Source: CAWBRT01 sp050015355
GTDB taxonomy: Bacteria > Acidobacteriota > Terriglobia > Terriglobales > Acidobacteriaceae
DNA length: 16,206 bases
NCBI GenBank assembly: GCA_050015355.1
Contig: JBEKBO010000105.1
Coordinates: forward strand, 1 to 16,206
Direction of reading: 5' to 3'
The position numbers and the translations under genes are program-made. Shown here one piece after another: positions 6,503 to 13,872 of this stretch (positions within the stretch are counted from its first letter, which is position 1; every line of letters begins with the position of its first letter). Below the pieces are notes generated by a model that did no database searches, was not told the DNA's origin, and saw only the letters and a program-made list of their open reading frames with translations.

Positions 6503-6531
6503 TTGACAATGACTTACGTATGGTCTTTAAT
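6503..6531 (+). promoter_or_regulatory. Sigma-70-type promoter
   Basis: TTGACA (6503-6508), exactly 17 bases, then TTTAAT (6526-6531). This is a near-consensus housekeeping promoter, about 110 bases before the secreted protein's start. It leaves a leader of roughly 100 bases. Confidence 0.65.
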
Positions 6532-6641
6532 GTAGGAAGTTAAGTAAAGTTGGTTCGTGTATCGATTTGCGGTAAAGAGGACTGAACATGGTTGAGCCTC
6601 CCCTCTTGGCCGGTCCGCTGACGTTGTATCGGAGGGGATTC

Positions 6642-6872
6642 ATGATGAACGTTAGGTGGAAATGGTGGCTTGGGGCTGCACTTTTGCTGTGTCTGGTGCC
6701 CTCATCTTTTGCTGGTGAGCCGGACCACCACAAAGGCACACCTGTTCGGAATGTTCGGAGTTGCCAGGTGCCGGAGGGTGGCTCTGCTGCGATCTACTTG
6801 CTCGGAGCCGGGCTCACATGTTTCGGGGCCATGTTCCTCCGATCCAAGGTAGCAAAGCCCACGCAATCGTAA
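6642..6872 (+). CDS. Small secreted protein with VPEG/PEP-CTERM-like sorting signal
   Basis: The 76-residue precursor has a signal peptide (basic R5/K7, hydrophobic core 8-19, likely cleavage after SSFA near residue 24). A short His/Pro-rich middle follows, then V43-P-E-G-G-S48, a hydrophobic helix (49-65) and a basic R-S-K at 67-69. A short motif, membrane helix and basic end is the layout of PEP-CTERM/VPDSG-CTERM proteins, which an exosortase recognises and processes. The mature peptide would be only about 20 residues. GGAGGGG (6631-6637) sets the start at ATG 6642 or 6645 rather than 6588. The gene has its own promoter and terminator, so it is monocistronic. No exosortase gene is in the window. 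Confidence 0.72.
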   Translation: MMNVRWKWWLGAALLLCLVPSSFAGEPDHHKGTPVRNVRSCQVPEGGSAAIYLLGAGLTCFGAMFLRSKVAKPTQS

Positions 6873-6891
6873 ATTCAGCCGGCACAAAAAC

Positions 6892-6944
6892 GGGCCTGCT
6901 TTGCGAGTATGTTCGCTCGCAAAGGAGGCCTTGTGTTTTTTTTT
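6892..6944 (+). terminator. Rho-independent terminator of the VPEG gene
   Basis: TTTGCGAG (6900-6907) pairs with CTCGCAAA (6916-6923); the stem continues with GGCC on each side past a small mismatch. The tail ends in nine Ts (6936-6944). It lies 20 bases after the gene's stop. Confidence 0.85.
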
Positions 6945-6972
6945 GCAGGTCCTGTTCTGATTAGGTGGGCGT

Positions 6973-7190
6973 TTAATACTGGTTAACTGGTCGCCGGACG
7001 CCTATCTCGGCCCAGTTGAGGCGCTCGCGATTCATGAAGTTAATCAACTCCACAGTGCCGTGCTTCTCCCACGTCGGTTCGCTTTCAGGATCACGATGGA
7101 GCTTCTGCTCGATTGCCTCCCCAGCGGTCGTTGTCCACGAATTCGCCGGTGCGCGGCTTCAGCAGCTAGTAGAGAGTGCTTGACGCAACC
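6973..7190 (-). pseudogene. C-terminal remnant of an unrecognised gene
   Basis: On the minus strand a protein-like frame (EAIEQKLHRDPESEPTWEK, then VELINFMNRERLNWAEIGV) ends in TAA at 6975-6973. Upstream, near 7120-7128, it continues in another frame as PRTGEFVDNDRWG, so a frameshift separates the pieces. No start codon is present. About 70 codons of a longer gene's end survive. The family is not recognised. Confidence 0.45.
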
Positions 7191-7252
7191 CTCGGGCGCG
7201 AGCATGATCGATTTGTCCTAAGCTATTAGATATCCCAACTTTGAGGTTTGAT

Positions 7253-7705
7253 ATGCTGACAACCAATAAGATTCCTCGGTCCTCGGTCATCGACCTTATG
7301 ATTAGAAAGAACGCCAAGTTGGATCGGTCGCAGCTTGAGAAGCTGACTGACGATGCATTGGTAAAGCAGGCGAGGGCAGATGTCCCTGAGCTTTCAAGTT
7401 TGAGTGTTGATATGTTACAGGGCGTTCGAGAGTTCCCTCTAAATCCCAATTTCGGGTGGCAATCTCGTGTTGCACGTCCTGAGAGCTTGGAACATATTCT
7501 CGAAGAGGCGGTTCGAAGTTCCGCGCCGTATTCCAAAGGTTCCAGTGATCAGGCGATGCTGAGCTATCCATCCAACGATTTGATCAACAAACACCACGAC
7601 GTGGTCATCCGAAATCTATTCACTCCAGAAAGATTCACAAAGCGGGAGCGGTTTCCGCGCCTGATGCGAGTCGTCAGGAAAACGAGAGACTTGCTCTGGA
7701 GATGA
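7253..7705 (+). CDS. Hypothetical protein in a low-GC patch
   Basis: This 150-residue protein has no recognised family. The start is ATG 7253, with GAGG six bases upstream; TTG 7241 is the alternative. The N-terminal 60 residues are helical and charged, with K38-Q-A-R-A-D-V-P-E-L47; the C-terminus is very basic (RFTKRERFPRLMRVVRKT). It has no membrane helix or signal peptide. One sampled 60-base row is 47% GC, below the genes to its right, which may mean recent arrival. After its TGA the same frame stays open for 57 codons and holds a second copy of its central motif. It is convergent with the TIR-STAND gene. Confidence 0.55.
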   Translation: MLTTNKIPRSSVIDLMIRKNAKLDRSQLEKLTDDALVKQARADVPELSSLSVDMLQGVREFPLNPNFGWQSRVARPESLEHILEEAVRSSAPYSKGSSDQAMLSYPSNDLINKHHDVVIRNLFTPERFTKRERFPRLMRVVRKTRDLLWR

Positions 7706-7879
7706 GCACGGCTGCCGGACAAACGGGCAGAGCGTCAAACTCTTGCCTGGCGAAAAATCGCCTCTCTAACAAACGTCGGCGATGTCAAGCACTTTTCAGA
7801 GCAGGCGAAGGCGGATGTCCCTGAGCTGAAGTCATTCAGAGTGGGCACATCTGTGAATCTGTTTTCATTGCTCGAATGA
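7706..7879 (+). pseudogene. In-frame continuation with a second copy of the ADVPEL motif
   Basis: Directly after the TGA at 7703-7705 the same frame runs 57 codons to TGA 7877-7879. It contains E-Q-A-K-A-D-V-P-E-L, matching K-Q-A-R-A-D-V-P-E-L of the upstream gene; the DNA also matches over GCGGATGTCCCTGAGCT. It has no start of its own. It could be a fossil tandem duplicate or a longer repeat protein cut by a stop. Its last 44 bases overlap the 3' end of the TIR-STAND gene on the other strand. Confidence 0.5.
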
Positions 7880-10841
7880 CACGATCTGCGATGAGATGAC
7901 GGACGCGCGGGCATCTGACAAGTAGGGCTGCTGTCCGATGCCAATGCTGCTCGGCCTCTTGATGATCACCGGCATGAAAAGCTGCCGCACCTTGTCCGAT
8001 GACGGCATCTACCTCCCGCGACCAGAGTGAATTGAGTCGACTAAAGCTGGCGGCACGAGCGTAAGCAAGTGCAGCATCGTGAAAACGAGCGGCTCGATGC
8101 AAAGATGAAGCCACCAAGAGCAGGCGTCGCGCTTCTAAATGCGGGGGAAGAGGAACGGTCGCCTCTCTGGCAAGATGTCTGATGCACTCATCGACTAGTT
8201 CCATCCGTTTTGTCAGGACACCACATTGGCCCAGACCCGACCAGGCATCGGCTATATACTTCCAGTCCTGCGAGAACTCTGCTTGACGAAGCGCATCCCT
8301 AAACGCAAATTCAGCCAAATCCGGGCTACTCCCATCTAACACGGCCCGCTGGTACGTCATCCAGCCACGAGCCGTGAGCAACGACATCATGGCATGAGCG
8401 AGCCCGGCCTCGCGCGCTGTTGTCAGTCCTCGCTCTAGGAATGCTTCCGCCTTGTCGTACTGCGCGTCATCTTTGTAGGCATCGGTTAGAATGCGGCACG
8501 CCTCGGCTATGTGAGGAGGATCCTGAGCAACTTCTGCAAACCGTAGAGCGAGTGAAGCGAGCCGGATCGTCCGGTTCGTGCGCAGTTGTCTGACGTAGGT
8601 GACAATGGCAAGACCGATCAGATTTGCGGCAATCTCTGATGATGAGGGCGGTGCAATAGTACGTGCAATCTTCAAAGCTCGACGGTAGGCCCGGTGTGCG
8701 TCAAACAGTTGGTGCCGAGACAAGGCCAATGAACCCAACTCATGCAACGCGACTGCTTGCACGAGCGTTGCATCACTGCCACATTGCTCTCTTGATAGCG
8801 CGACCCGTAACCAAGTATCAGCTTGATCGTCCTGGCCGAGACGGTTGTACAACCTAGCCAATTGCGTCGCGAGCGGAGGCACATATCGCGATTCGCCTAG
8901 CGAACCTCGTATCCACTTAATGAGGAACTCCAGACATAGGCAACCCTCGACGGCCGTGTTCTGTTCTGCCCAGACATGGAAGTAGTTTAGACGTGAATCC
9001 AGAAGAACCGACAGAAGGGTTGGACCATCCTCTGCCTGAGCGAGGTGGTAGGGGAGGTGCTGTTTGACAAACCCCGAAAAACTCCACGGCGTTTTCACGT
9101 ACATGTTTAAGCAGTAGTCTCCCAACATTCGATGCCCTTCCAACGCGCTAACAAAATACGGCCCAGCCTTCGCCTGATCCGTCAACCAGTCGACGAGTGA
9201 TTTGTGGTAGGGCTTGATGATTTCGTGACCGGCGTCGACTGTGACCGGGAAGAACGAGGCGAGATGGCGGGTGAAGTCGCGGAGCTCTTCGTCCCGCCAG
9301 TTGAAGAGGCGTTGGAGGATCTCCACGGGCAGCGGTTCGCGGGCGGCGAGGATGGCGCGTAGCGCAGGGCGCACATCCTTGCGGAATTTGTCGAGATCAG
9401 GGAACTGCCGCTGGAAGTATTGGCAAAAGATCCCGCCGAGTCCTTGCGGGAATTGCTCCGATCGGTCTAGTGAGAGATGGGCACGCTGGACGTCGTCGCA
9501 CAAGCGCTCGACGTAGAGGAAAATGCCTTCGCTCTTTTCCAGGATTTGCTCGACGAGGCGGTTGGCATCCGGCCGGTTCTGGAGAGGCAACGCCAATTCA
9601 CGCCGCAGGTAATCGCGGATGTCGGCGCGGTTGGATTCGGACTTGGTATCGAACAGGAAAGGATTCAATGCCTGCAACGGAGCCCTGACGTCAAACTCCG
9701 GCCGGCTGGTCACGACGAGGCAGAGCCAGTCGGGCAGGCGCTGGGCATTCCGTGCGAGCATTTCCACCAGCGGGTTGCGCCCGGCCTCGCCGGCTTCATC
9801 CAGGGCATCAATCACTATAAAATACCGTCCCCGGCCGCCGTTGATGACCGAGCGCAGCGGGTTGGCGAGGAGGTAGTCGAAAAGTTCCGCCGCGTCCTTC
9901 CGGTCCAGTTCCGCAATCTCCGGCAGGGTCAGCAGGAGCTTGCGATAGTCGGGGAGCCGGGTGGCGAGTTGGAAGGCGAGGCTGCGGACGACTCGCTGCG
10001 CGCTGCGGTGGTCGGGCTTGTCCCATTCGCAGAACTGGGCGGCAATGACCGTGTCGCCCCGCGTGTGGGTCAGTTGGGCGGCAAAGGCGCTCTTGCCAAC
10101 GCCGGGGTCGCCCATGATCCAGAAAAGCCGGGAATCAAGCTCTTTTGGATCCTTTCGCCAGTTCTCCACCGCCTCAAACAGCCATTGGCGTCCGTAGAAG
10201 CCTTTGCTCAGTAACTGGCAGATGCGGGCCTCGGACTTGATGGGCTTGAGATGGCCGTTGAGCGTTTCGATCTCACCGGCAAAGCGGCGGTTTTCGTCGC
10301 TCTCCACCACCCGGACGATCTCGGCTAGTTTGCCCTGATACCAGTCTTCCCACGTGGCCTCACCGGCAGTGCGCCGCTCCCTCCAGTCGTGCATGTCGAG
10401 CCACTGGATGTGGCCGATGTTCACTGGCGGCTGCACCTCCTGCTCGCTCTCGACGAGGATGGTCTGGATGTTGCCGCCCTTCACGCCGATGGCAATGGCG
10501 ATCTCATCGCGGCAGACGCCGGGATCGCGAGTGGAGTGCTTTGAGAGGAAGGACAAGACGCGGTTGCTGCCGACGATCCCGTCTGTGATCTGGCGCCGCC
10601 AGTCGTCTCCGAACCGGATCTCACTCTTGTCGAACCAGACGTCGTGCCCACGTTTTTCTAAGTCGGCTTTGATGCGCCGCACCAGTTCCTCGTTGGCGTC
10701 GTGACCGTAACTGAGGAAGATACGCATCGGCCCGGATGGCTTCTGGAGCGAAACTTGGCCATGCTGCCCGCAGATCCAGAAGTTGCCGACTTGCGTAAGC
10801 GGCGCAGAGCAAGAGGGGCATCGGTTGAGTTCGTCACTCAT
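7836..10841 (-). CDS. Zinc ribbon-TIR-STAND NTPase-TPR protein, predicted antiphage sensor
   Basis: This is a large four-part protein (about 1001 residues; numbering counts from GTG 10844). It has a zinc ribbon C9-x2-C12...C25-x2-H28; a TIR domain at about 40-155 (RIFLSYGHD, DVWFDKSEI, W82, S93-N-R-V-L-S-F-L-S) with candidate catalytic E114 in V-C-R-D-E; a NACHT/STAND-type NTPase with Walker A G245-D-P-G-V-G-K-S252, Walker B YFIVIDALDE (341-350) and sensor VVTSRPE (377-383); then a helical region with TPR-like repeats from about 657 to 985. In known homologs TIR domains split NAD or make cyclic ADP-ribose variants, and STAND proteins switch on when the C-terminal repeats bind a trigger. The start is ATG 10841, with GAGGAG upstream. 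It is divergent from the SLOG-membrane gene at 11018. GC falls towards the TPR part. It appears intact. A defence role is inference. Confidence 0.88.
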   Translation of the reverse strand: MSDELNRCPSCSAPLTQVGNFWICGQHGQVSLQKPSGPMRIFLSYGHDANEELVRRIKADLEKRGHDVWFDKSEIRFGDDWRRQITDGIVGSNRVLSFLSKHSTRDPGVCRDEIAIAIGVKGGNIQTILVESEQEVQPPVNIGHIQWLDMHDWRERRTAGEATWEDWYQGKLAEIVRVVESDENRRFAGEIETLNGHLKPIKSEARICQLLSKGFYGRQWLFEAVENWRKDPKELDSRLFWIMGDPGVGKSAFAAQLTHTRGDTVIAAQFCEWDKPDHRSAQRVVRSLAFQLATRLPDYRKLLLTLPEIAELDRKDAAELFDYLLANPLRSVINGGRGRYFIVIDALDEAGEAGRNPLVEMLARNAQRLPDWLCLVVTSRPEFDVRAPLQALNPFLFDTKSESNRADIRDYLRRELALPLQNRPDANRLVEQILEKSEGIFLYVERLCDDVQRAHLSLDRSEQFPQGLGGIFCQYFQRQFPDLDKFRKDVRPALRAILAAREPLPVEILQRLFNWRDEELRDFTRHLASFFPVTVDAGHEIIKPYHKSLVDWLTDQAKAGPYFVSALEGHRMLGDYCLNMYVKTPWSFSGFVKQHLPYHLAQAEDGPTLLSVLLDSRLNYFHVWAEQNTAVEGCLCLEFLIKWIRGSLGESRYVPPLATQLARLYNRLGQDDQADTWLRVALSREQCGSDATLVQAVALHELGSLALSRHQLFDAHRAYRRALKIARTIAPPSSSEIAANLIGLAIVTYVRQLRTNRTIRLASLALRFAEVAQDPPHIAEACRILTDAYKDDAQYDKAEAFLERGLTTAREAGLAHAMMSLLTARGWMTYQRAVLDGSSPDLAEFAFRDALRQAEFSQDWKYIADAWSGLGQCGVLTKRMELVDECIRHLAREATVPLPPHLEARRLLLVASSLHRAARFHDAALAYARAASFSRLNSLWSREVDAVIGQGAAAFHAGDHQEAEQHWHRTAALLVRCPRVRHLIADRVIRAMKTDSQMCPL

Positions 10842-11017
10842 CACAGCTCTCCTCGATGAATATTTGTACCATCCGGCTCTCGGGGTGCAACAGACTTGCC
10901 GCGTCGTTCATCAGCAAGCAGACGATGGAGATGGCGTGAATCCGGCAACTCGGTTGTTCGTAACATCGCCGGTTTTGTTCGCCAGCGCCATGATCGCTGT
11001 GGTAAAGAATGTAACTC
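10842..11017. promoter_or_regulatory. Divergent regulatory region between TIR-STAND and SLOG genes
   Basis: About 175 bases serve two genes facing away from each other, so promoters for both are expected here. On the minus strand TTGCAC, 16 bases and TACAAA is a weak candidate close to the TIR-STAND start. No strong promoter is visible for the SLOG gene. No clear operator palindrome was seen. Joint control is inferred from layout only. Confidence 0.4.
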
Positions 11018-12733
11018 ATGGGGGCACAGATGGCTGACTTTGAATCAATTCCGTACCGCATCCGCATTGGGGTCACAGGCCATCGGAAACTGGACGATCC
11101 GGCAACGATGCAGGCGCTGGTCAAGAAGGCCATCGACGCCGAAGTCGAGAAACTGTTTCCGGAGGAGTCGAGGCGGAACATCGAGCGCGTCCGGCGCGCG
11201 GGAACGACTGCGATTTCGTTTCGCGTTCTGAGCCCGCTGGCTGAAGGGGCGGACCGTGTGGTGGCGCGGGCCGTTCTCGCCGATCCAGACGCGCGTCTCG
11301 ATGTCGTTCTTCCGTTGGCGCTCGAAGACTACCTCGAAGACTTTGCGACCGAAGAGTCCCGGAAGGAGTTTGGGGAACTGCTCGGCTGTTGCAGAAAGCC
11401 CGTTCCTCTGCGGAGGCGGCGCATCCAAGATGACCGTCGCGATCCGGGCGACCAAGCCGAACTACGCCATGACGCTTACAGACAAGTGGGTCAGTATGTG
11501 GTGGATCATTGCGACGTCCTCATCGCCGTTTGGGACGGCCAACCGTCGCGCGGCCGCGGTGGTACGGCCGAGATCGTCCAGTACGCGCAAGAGCAGAATC
11601 GCCCGATCATTCGCGTGTGGGAAGATTCGTTTGAAGTGCTGAACCGCGACAACAACAATGGTCTCGATGCCTCCGCGCTCGACGCCATCGACCAATTCAA
11701 CCGGCAGGCGATCACGCCCGATGAGAGGGCAAGTTACGTGAAGAGCCTCGACCGCGAACACTTTGAGAAGCCGAAGACGGCAGGTGATATACCAGCGGAA
11801 GTGCGGGAATTCGTGAACCGTCGCCTCTTTCCTTATTACGCTCAGGCCTCGATTGTGGCCAAGGCGAGTCAGAAGCGGTTTTACCGGGCGGGCAAGTTCA
11901 TTTATGTTCTTTCCGCGGCGGCAGTCGGATCCGCCGCGCTGGGCGTTATCTTTCCAGCGCTCACGTGGGCCGGATTCAGCGTGGAACTGGTGCTGTTGAT
12001 CATTATTTGGCTGACCTTACGACAGGCGTACCGGAAACACTCTCATCAGGGCTGGATCGAGAACAGGTTTCTTGCCGAACGCATTCGCTGCGGAATCTTC
12101 ATGGCCATCTGCGGTATCGAGCCGAGGCCAATCGAAGTCCTTCCCTACATGGGCCATTCGCAGACTGTCAACGACTGGACCGTGCGGGTGTTTGACGAGA
12201 TCTGGGATCGGCTACCGCCTCTCGCCGGTTGTAGTCAAGGGGATTGCCTGATCCTGAATGCTTACGTTCGTGAGGCGTGGATCGGCGATCAGGTGAATTT
12301 CCACAATCAAAAGAAGGAGCGTGAAGGGCAGGCCCGGAAGCGTCTCGCCAAAGCTGGCGAGATCGTGCTGCCTGTGACGATCGCGGCGGCGGCGTTGCAT
12401 CTTTTGCTGCTCCTTGGGTGGCCAACGGGAACGGGGGCGGAGTCCGTGCACTGGCTGCACCAGGGGTTGAATCAGGGATTGGCGTTCATTGCTCTGCTGT
12501 TTCCGGCAATTGCCGCGTCGCTGGCGGGCATGGAGGCACATCGCGAGTACTTGCGACTGGAAAAACGCAGCGCCAACATGGGGCCGCAACTGGAGCGGCT
12601 AAACCGGCAGATGGCGTCGGCCACCGATCCAGAACGGTTTCAGAGTTTGCTGCAGCAGGTGGATGAAATCATGCTGCGCGAGACCCAGGACTGGCTGATG
12701 CTGATGCGGTACGTGGAGATCAAGGCGAGCTGA
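11018..12733 (+). CDS. SLOG-domain protein with four predicted membrane helices (SLATT-like)
   Basis: The 571-residue protein begins with a Rossmann-like SLOG domain: I17-G-V-T-G-H-R23; L71-S-P-L-A-E-G-A-D-R80; D95-V-V-L-P-L100; and D166-V-L-I-A-V-W-D-G, followed by the Gly-rich R178-G-R-G-G-T-A-E-I. SLOG domains bind nucleotides and, in Thoeris ThsA, cyclic ADP-ribose signals. The rest holds two helix pairs, about 293-313/315-336 and 450-468/487-505. Each is followed by charged helices, as in the SLATT pore-forming modules linked to SLOG and CD-NTase systems (HQGWIENRFLAERIR at 343-357; HREYLRLEKRSAN at 508-520). Start is ATG 11018, or ATG 11030 with GGGG upstream. The family is not known to me as a named system; a membrane effector gated by a nucleotide signal is the best reading. 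It is divergent from one TIR gene and convergent with another. Confidence 0.82.
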   Translation: MGAQMADFESIPYRIRIGVTGHRKLDDPATMQALVKKAIDAEVEKLFPEESRRNIERVRRAGTTAISFRVLSPLAEGADRVVARAVLADPDARLDVVLPLALEDYLEDFATEESRKEFGELLGCCRKPVPLRRRRIQDDRRDPGDQAELRHDAYRQVGQYVVDHCDVLIAVWDGQPSRGRGGTAEIVQYAQEQNRPIIRVWEDSFEVLNRDNNNGLDASALDAIDQFNRQAITPDERASYVKSLDREHFEKPKTAGDIPAEVREFVNRRLFPYYAQASIVAKASQKRFYRAGKFIYVLSAAAVGSAALGVIFPALTWAGFSVELVLLIIIWLTLRQAYRKHSHQGWIENRFLAERIRCGIFMAICGIEPRPIEVLPYMGHSQTVNDWTVRVFDEIWDRLPPLAGCSQGDCLILNAYVREAWIGDQVNFHNQKKEREGQARKRLAKAGEIVLPVTIAAAALHLLLLLGWPTGTGAESVHWLHQGLNQGLAFIALLFPAIAASLAGMEAHREYLRLEKRSANMGPQLERLNRQMASATDPERFQSLLQQVDEIMLRETQDWLMLMRYVEIKAS

Positions 12734-12810
12734 TCCCCCCTTCGAATCGCGCTGGTATCGGGGCGGGCGGGAATTGTCTGGATAGTTTGCTTCTTGTAGA
12801 TGGTGTCCCG

Positions 12811-13011
12811 TCACTCCGGTATCGGGCGGTTGCTCTTCTCAGGCTCATCCGGCCAACGGGCCTCCAACGGCACAGCCAGCGTGGAATGCCAGAGGTCGAA
12901 TCGTTTAAGATCGGCGACCTTGCCCGGCTGGTTGAGGGCAGCCACGATCGCCGCGAGTAAATTGACCTTTTCTGGTGGCAGCCGTGAACGCAGGCGATTG
13001 AGAACGTCGAG
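12811..13011 (-). pseudogene. C-terminal remnant of an unrecognised gene
   Basis: A clearly protein-like minus-strand frame (RLPPEKVNLLAAIVAALNQ, then KVADLKRFDLWHSTLAVPLE) runs 66 codons between TAA (13014-13012) and its own TGA (12813-12811). It has no start codon near its beginning. This is the surviving end of a gene, with its body lost or shifted out of frame. I do not recognise the family. It lies between the SLOG and second TIR genes. Confidence 0.5.
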
Positions 13012-13014
13012 TTA

Positions 13015-13428
13015 TTGAAAACGCTGAGCGCAGAAGGGAATGAGCCTTCCACCTATTGATCGGGCGTCACTACACAAGTAAACATGAGGGTTCGTGACCT
13101 TGTTGGTGTTTCAATGATCAGCGACGTGCGGGCTCGGACCAGTCCCGCCCACGCTCGGATTACCGTAAGGATGCACAAATCGCAAGATCTCCCTCGCGTG
13201 CTCCCCTCCGAAGAGAAGGCGACACGCCGTTGTTCTCATCGGCATCCAGGGTCAAACTCATCCGCGGGCTTTTTGGGTCCACTAAGGCGAACGACCGCAT
13301 GCGTCCACGGCTTCGCCAGCCCAACTCGTTTTCATAGGCCGTTGTGCCAAAAAGCGCATGTAGAACTCATCCCATCTGTTTTCGACAGTTATCCGTGAAC
13401 AGTAAGCGCCGAGGGACGGTTGTTCCAG
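13015..13428. other. Gene-free stretch between SLOG and second TIR genes
   Basis: There is no intact gene here. On the minus strand one frame (about 13160-13360) reads like protein (ENELGWRSRGRMRSFALVD, then RMSLTLDADENNGV), ending in TAA at 13162-13160, but it lacks a start and a ribosome site and may be a further remnant. No terminator or repeat was recognised. Confidence 0.35.
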
Positions 13429-13872
13429 CTACTGCAGTTTTGCGTACTCTGCTTTCGCTTCTTTCAGGATGGGGATGTCGGGGTCGGCGTCTTTCCAGAG
13501 CGTGAGGAAATCTTTGTAGGCGGCGAGAGCCCGGACGCGGGCGGCATCGGCATCCGCTCCCTGCGAGGTTCTCGCTTGCAACGCATTGGCACGAGCTACT
13601 CCCAGATGCGCCAACGCTCCCGTCCAGCCATTCTCTACGAGGCCGCTGTGGTCGAGAATCTTTTGGAATTCTTTGGCAGCAGCACCGCCCTGTCCGGCTG
13701 CCAAGTATGCCTCTCCGCGTATATACACGTGACAGAGGTTGGAATCGCCGTCGCTTAACTCAATGGGTGAAGAAGCTTGTAGGGCAGTCAGGGCGTAAGC
13801 CGGATTCTTTCTATCCAGCGCCAATTGCGCCTGAATCGCAGGCAGCCAAAGCGATTGCATCTGCGTATCCAG
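13429..13872 (-). pseudogene. Detached 3' end of the second TIR-TPR gene
   Basis: After the frameshift near 13873-13877 the neighbouring minus frame carries the expected continuation: LDTQMQSLWLPAIQAQLALD, RGEAYLAAGQGGAAAKEFQK, and ending D-P-D-I-P-I-L-K-E-A-K-A-E-Y-A-K-L-Q with TAG at 13431-13429. This is the standard end of acidobacterial TM-TPR proteins. Joined to the upstream frame it restores a protein of about 865 residues. The deletion of one base in CCCGGCTGG would do it. Confidence 0.8.

Noticed and set aside
9477..10214. 245-residue plus-strand open frame
   Set aside because: It is exactly antisense to the NTPase part of the TIR-STAND gene, whose Walker motifs are clear; the frame is an effect of high GC.
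13084..13398. 104-residue plus-strand open frame
   Set aside because: Arg/Ser/His-rich composition, no ribosome site, and the opposite strand reads better.
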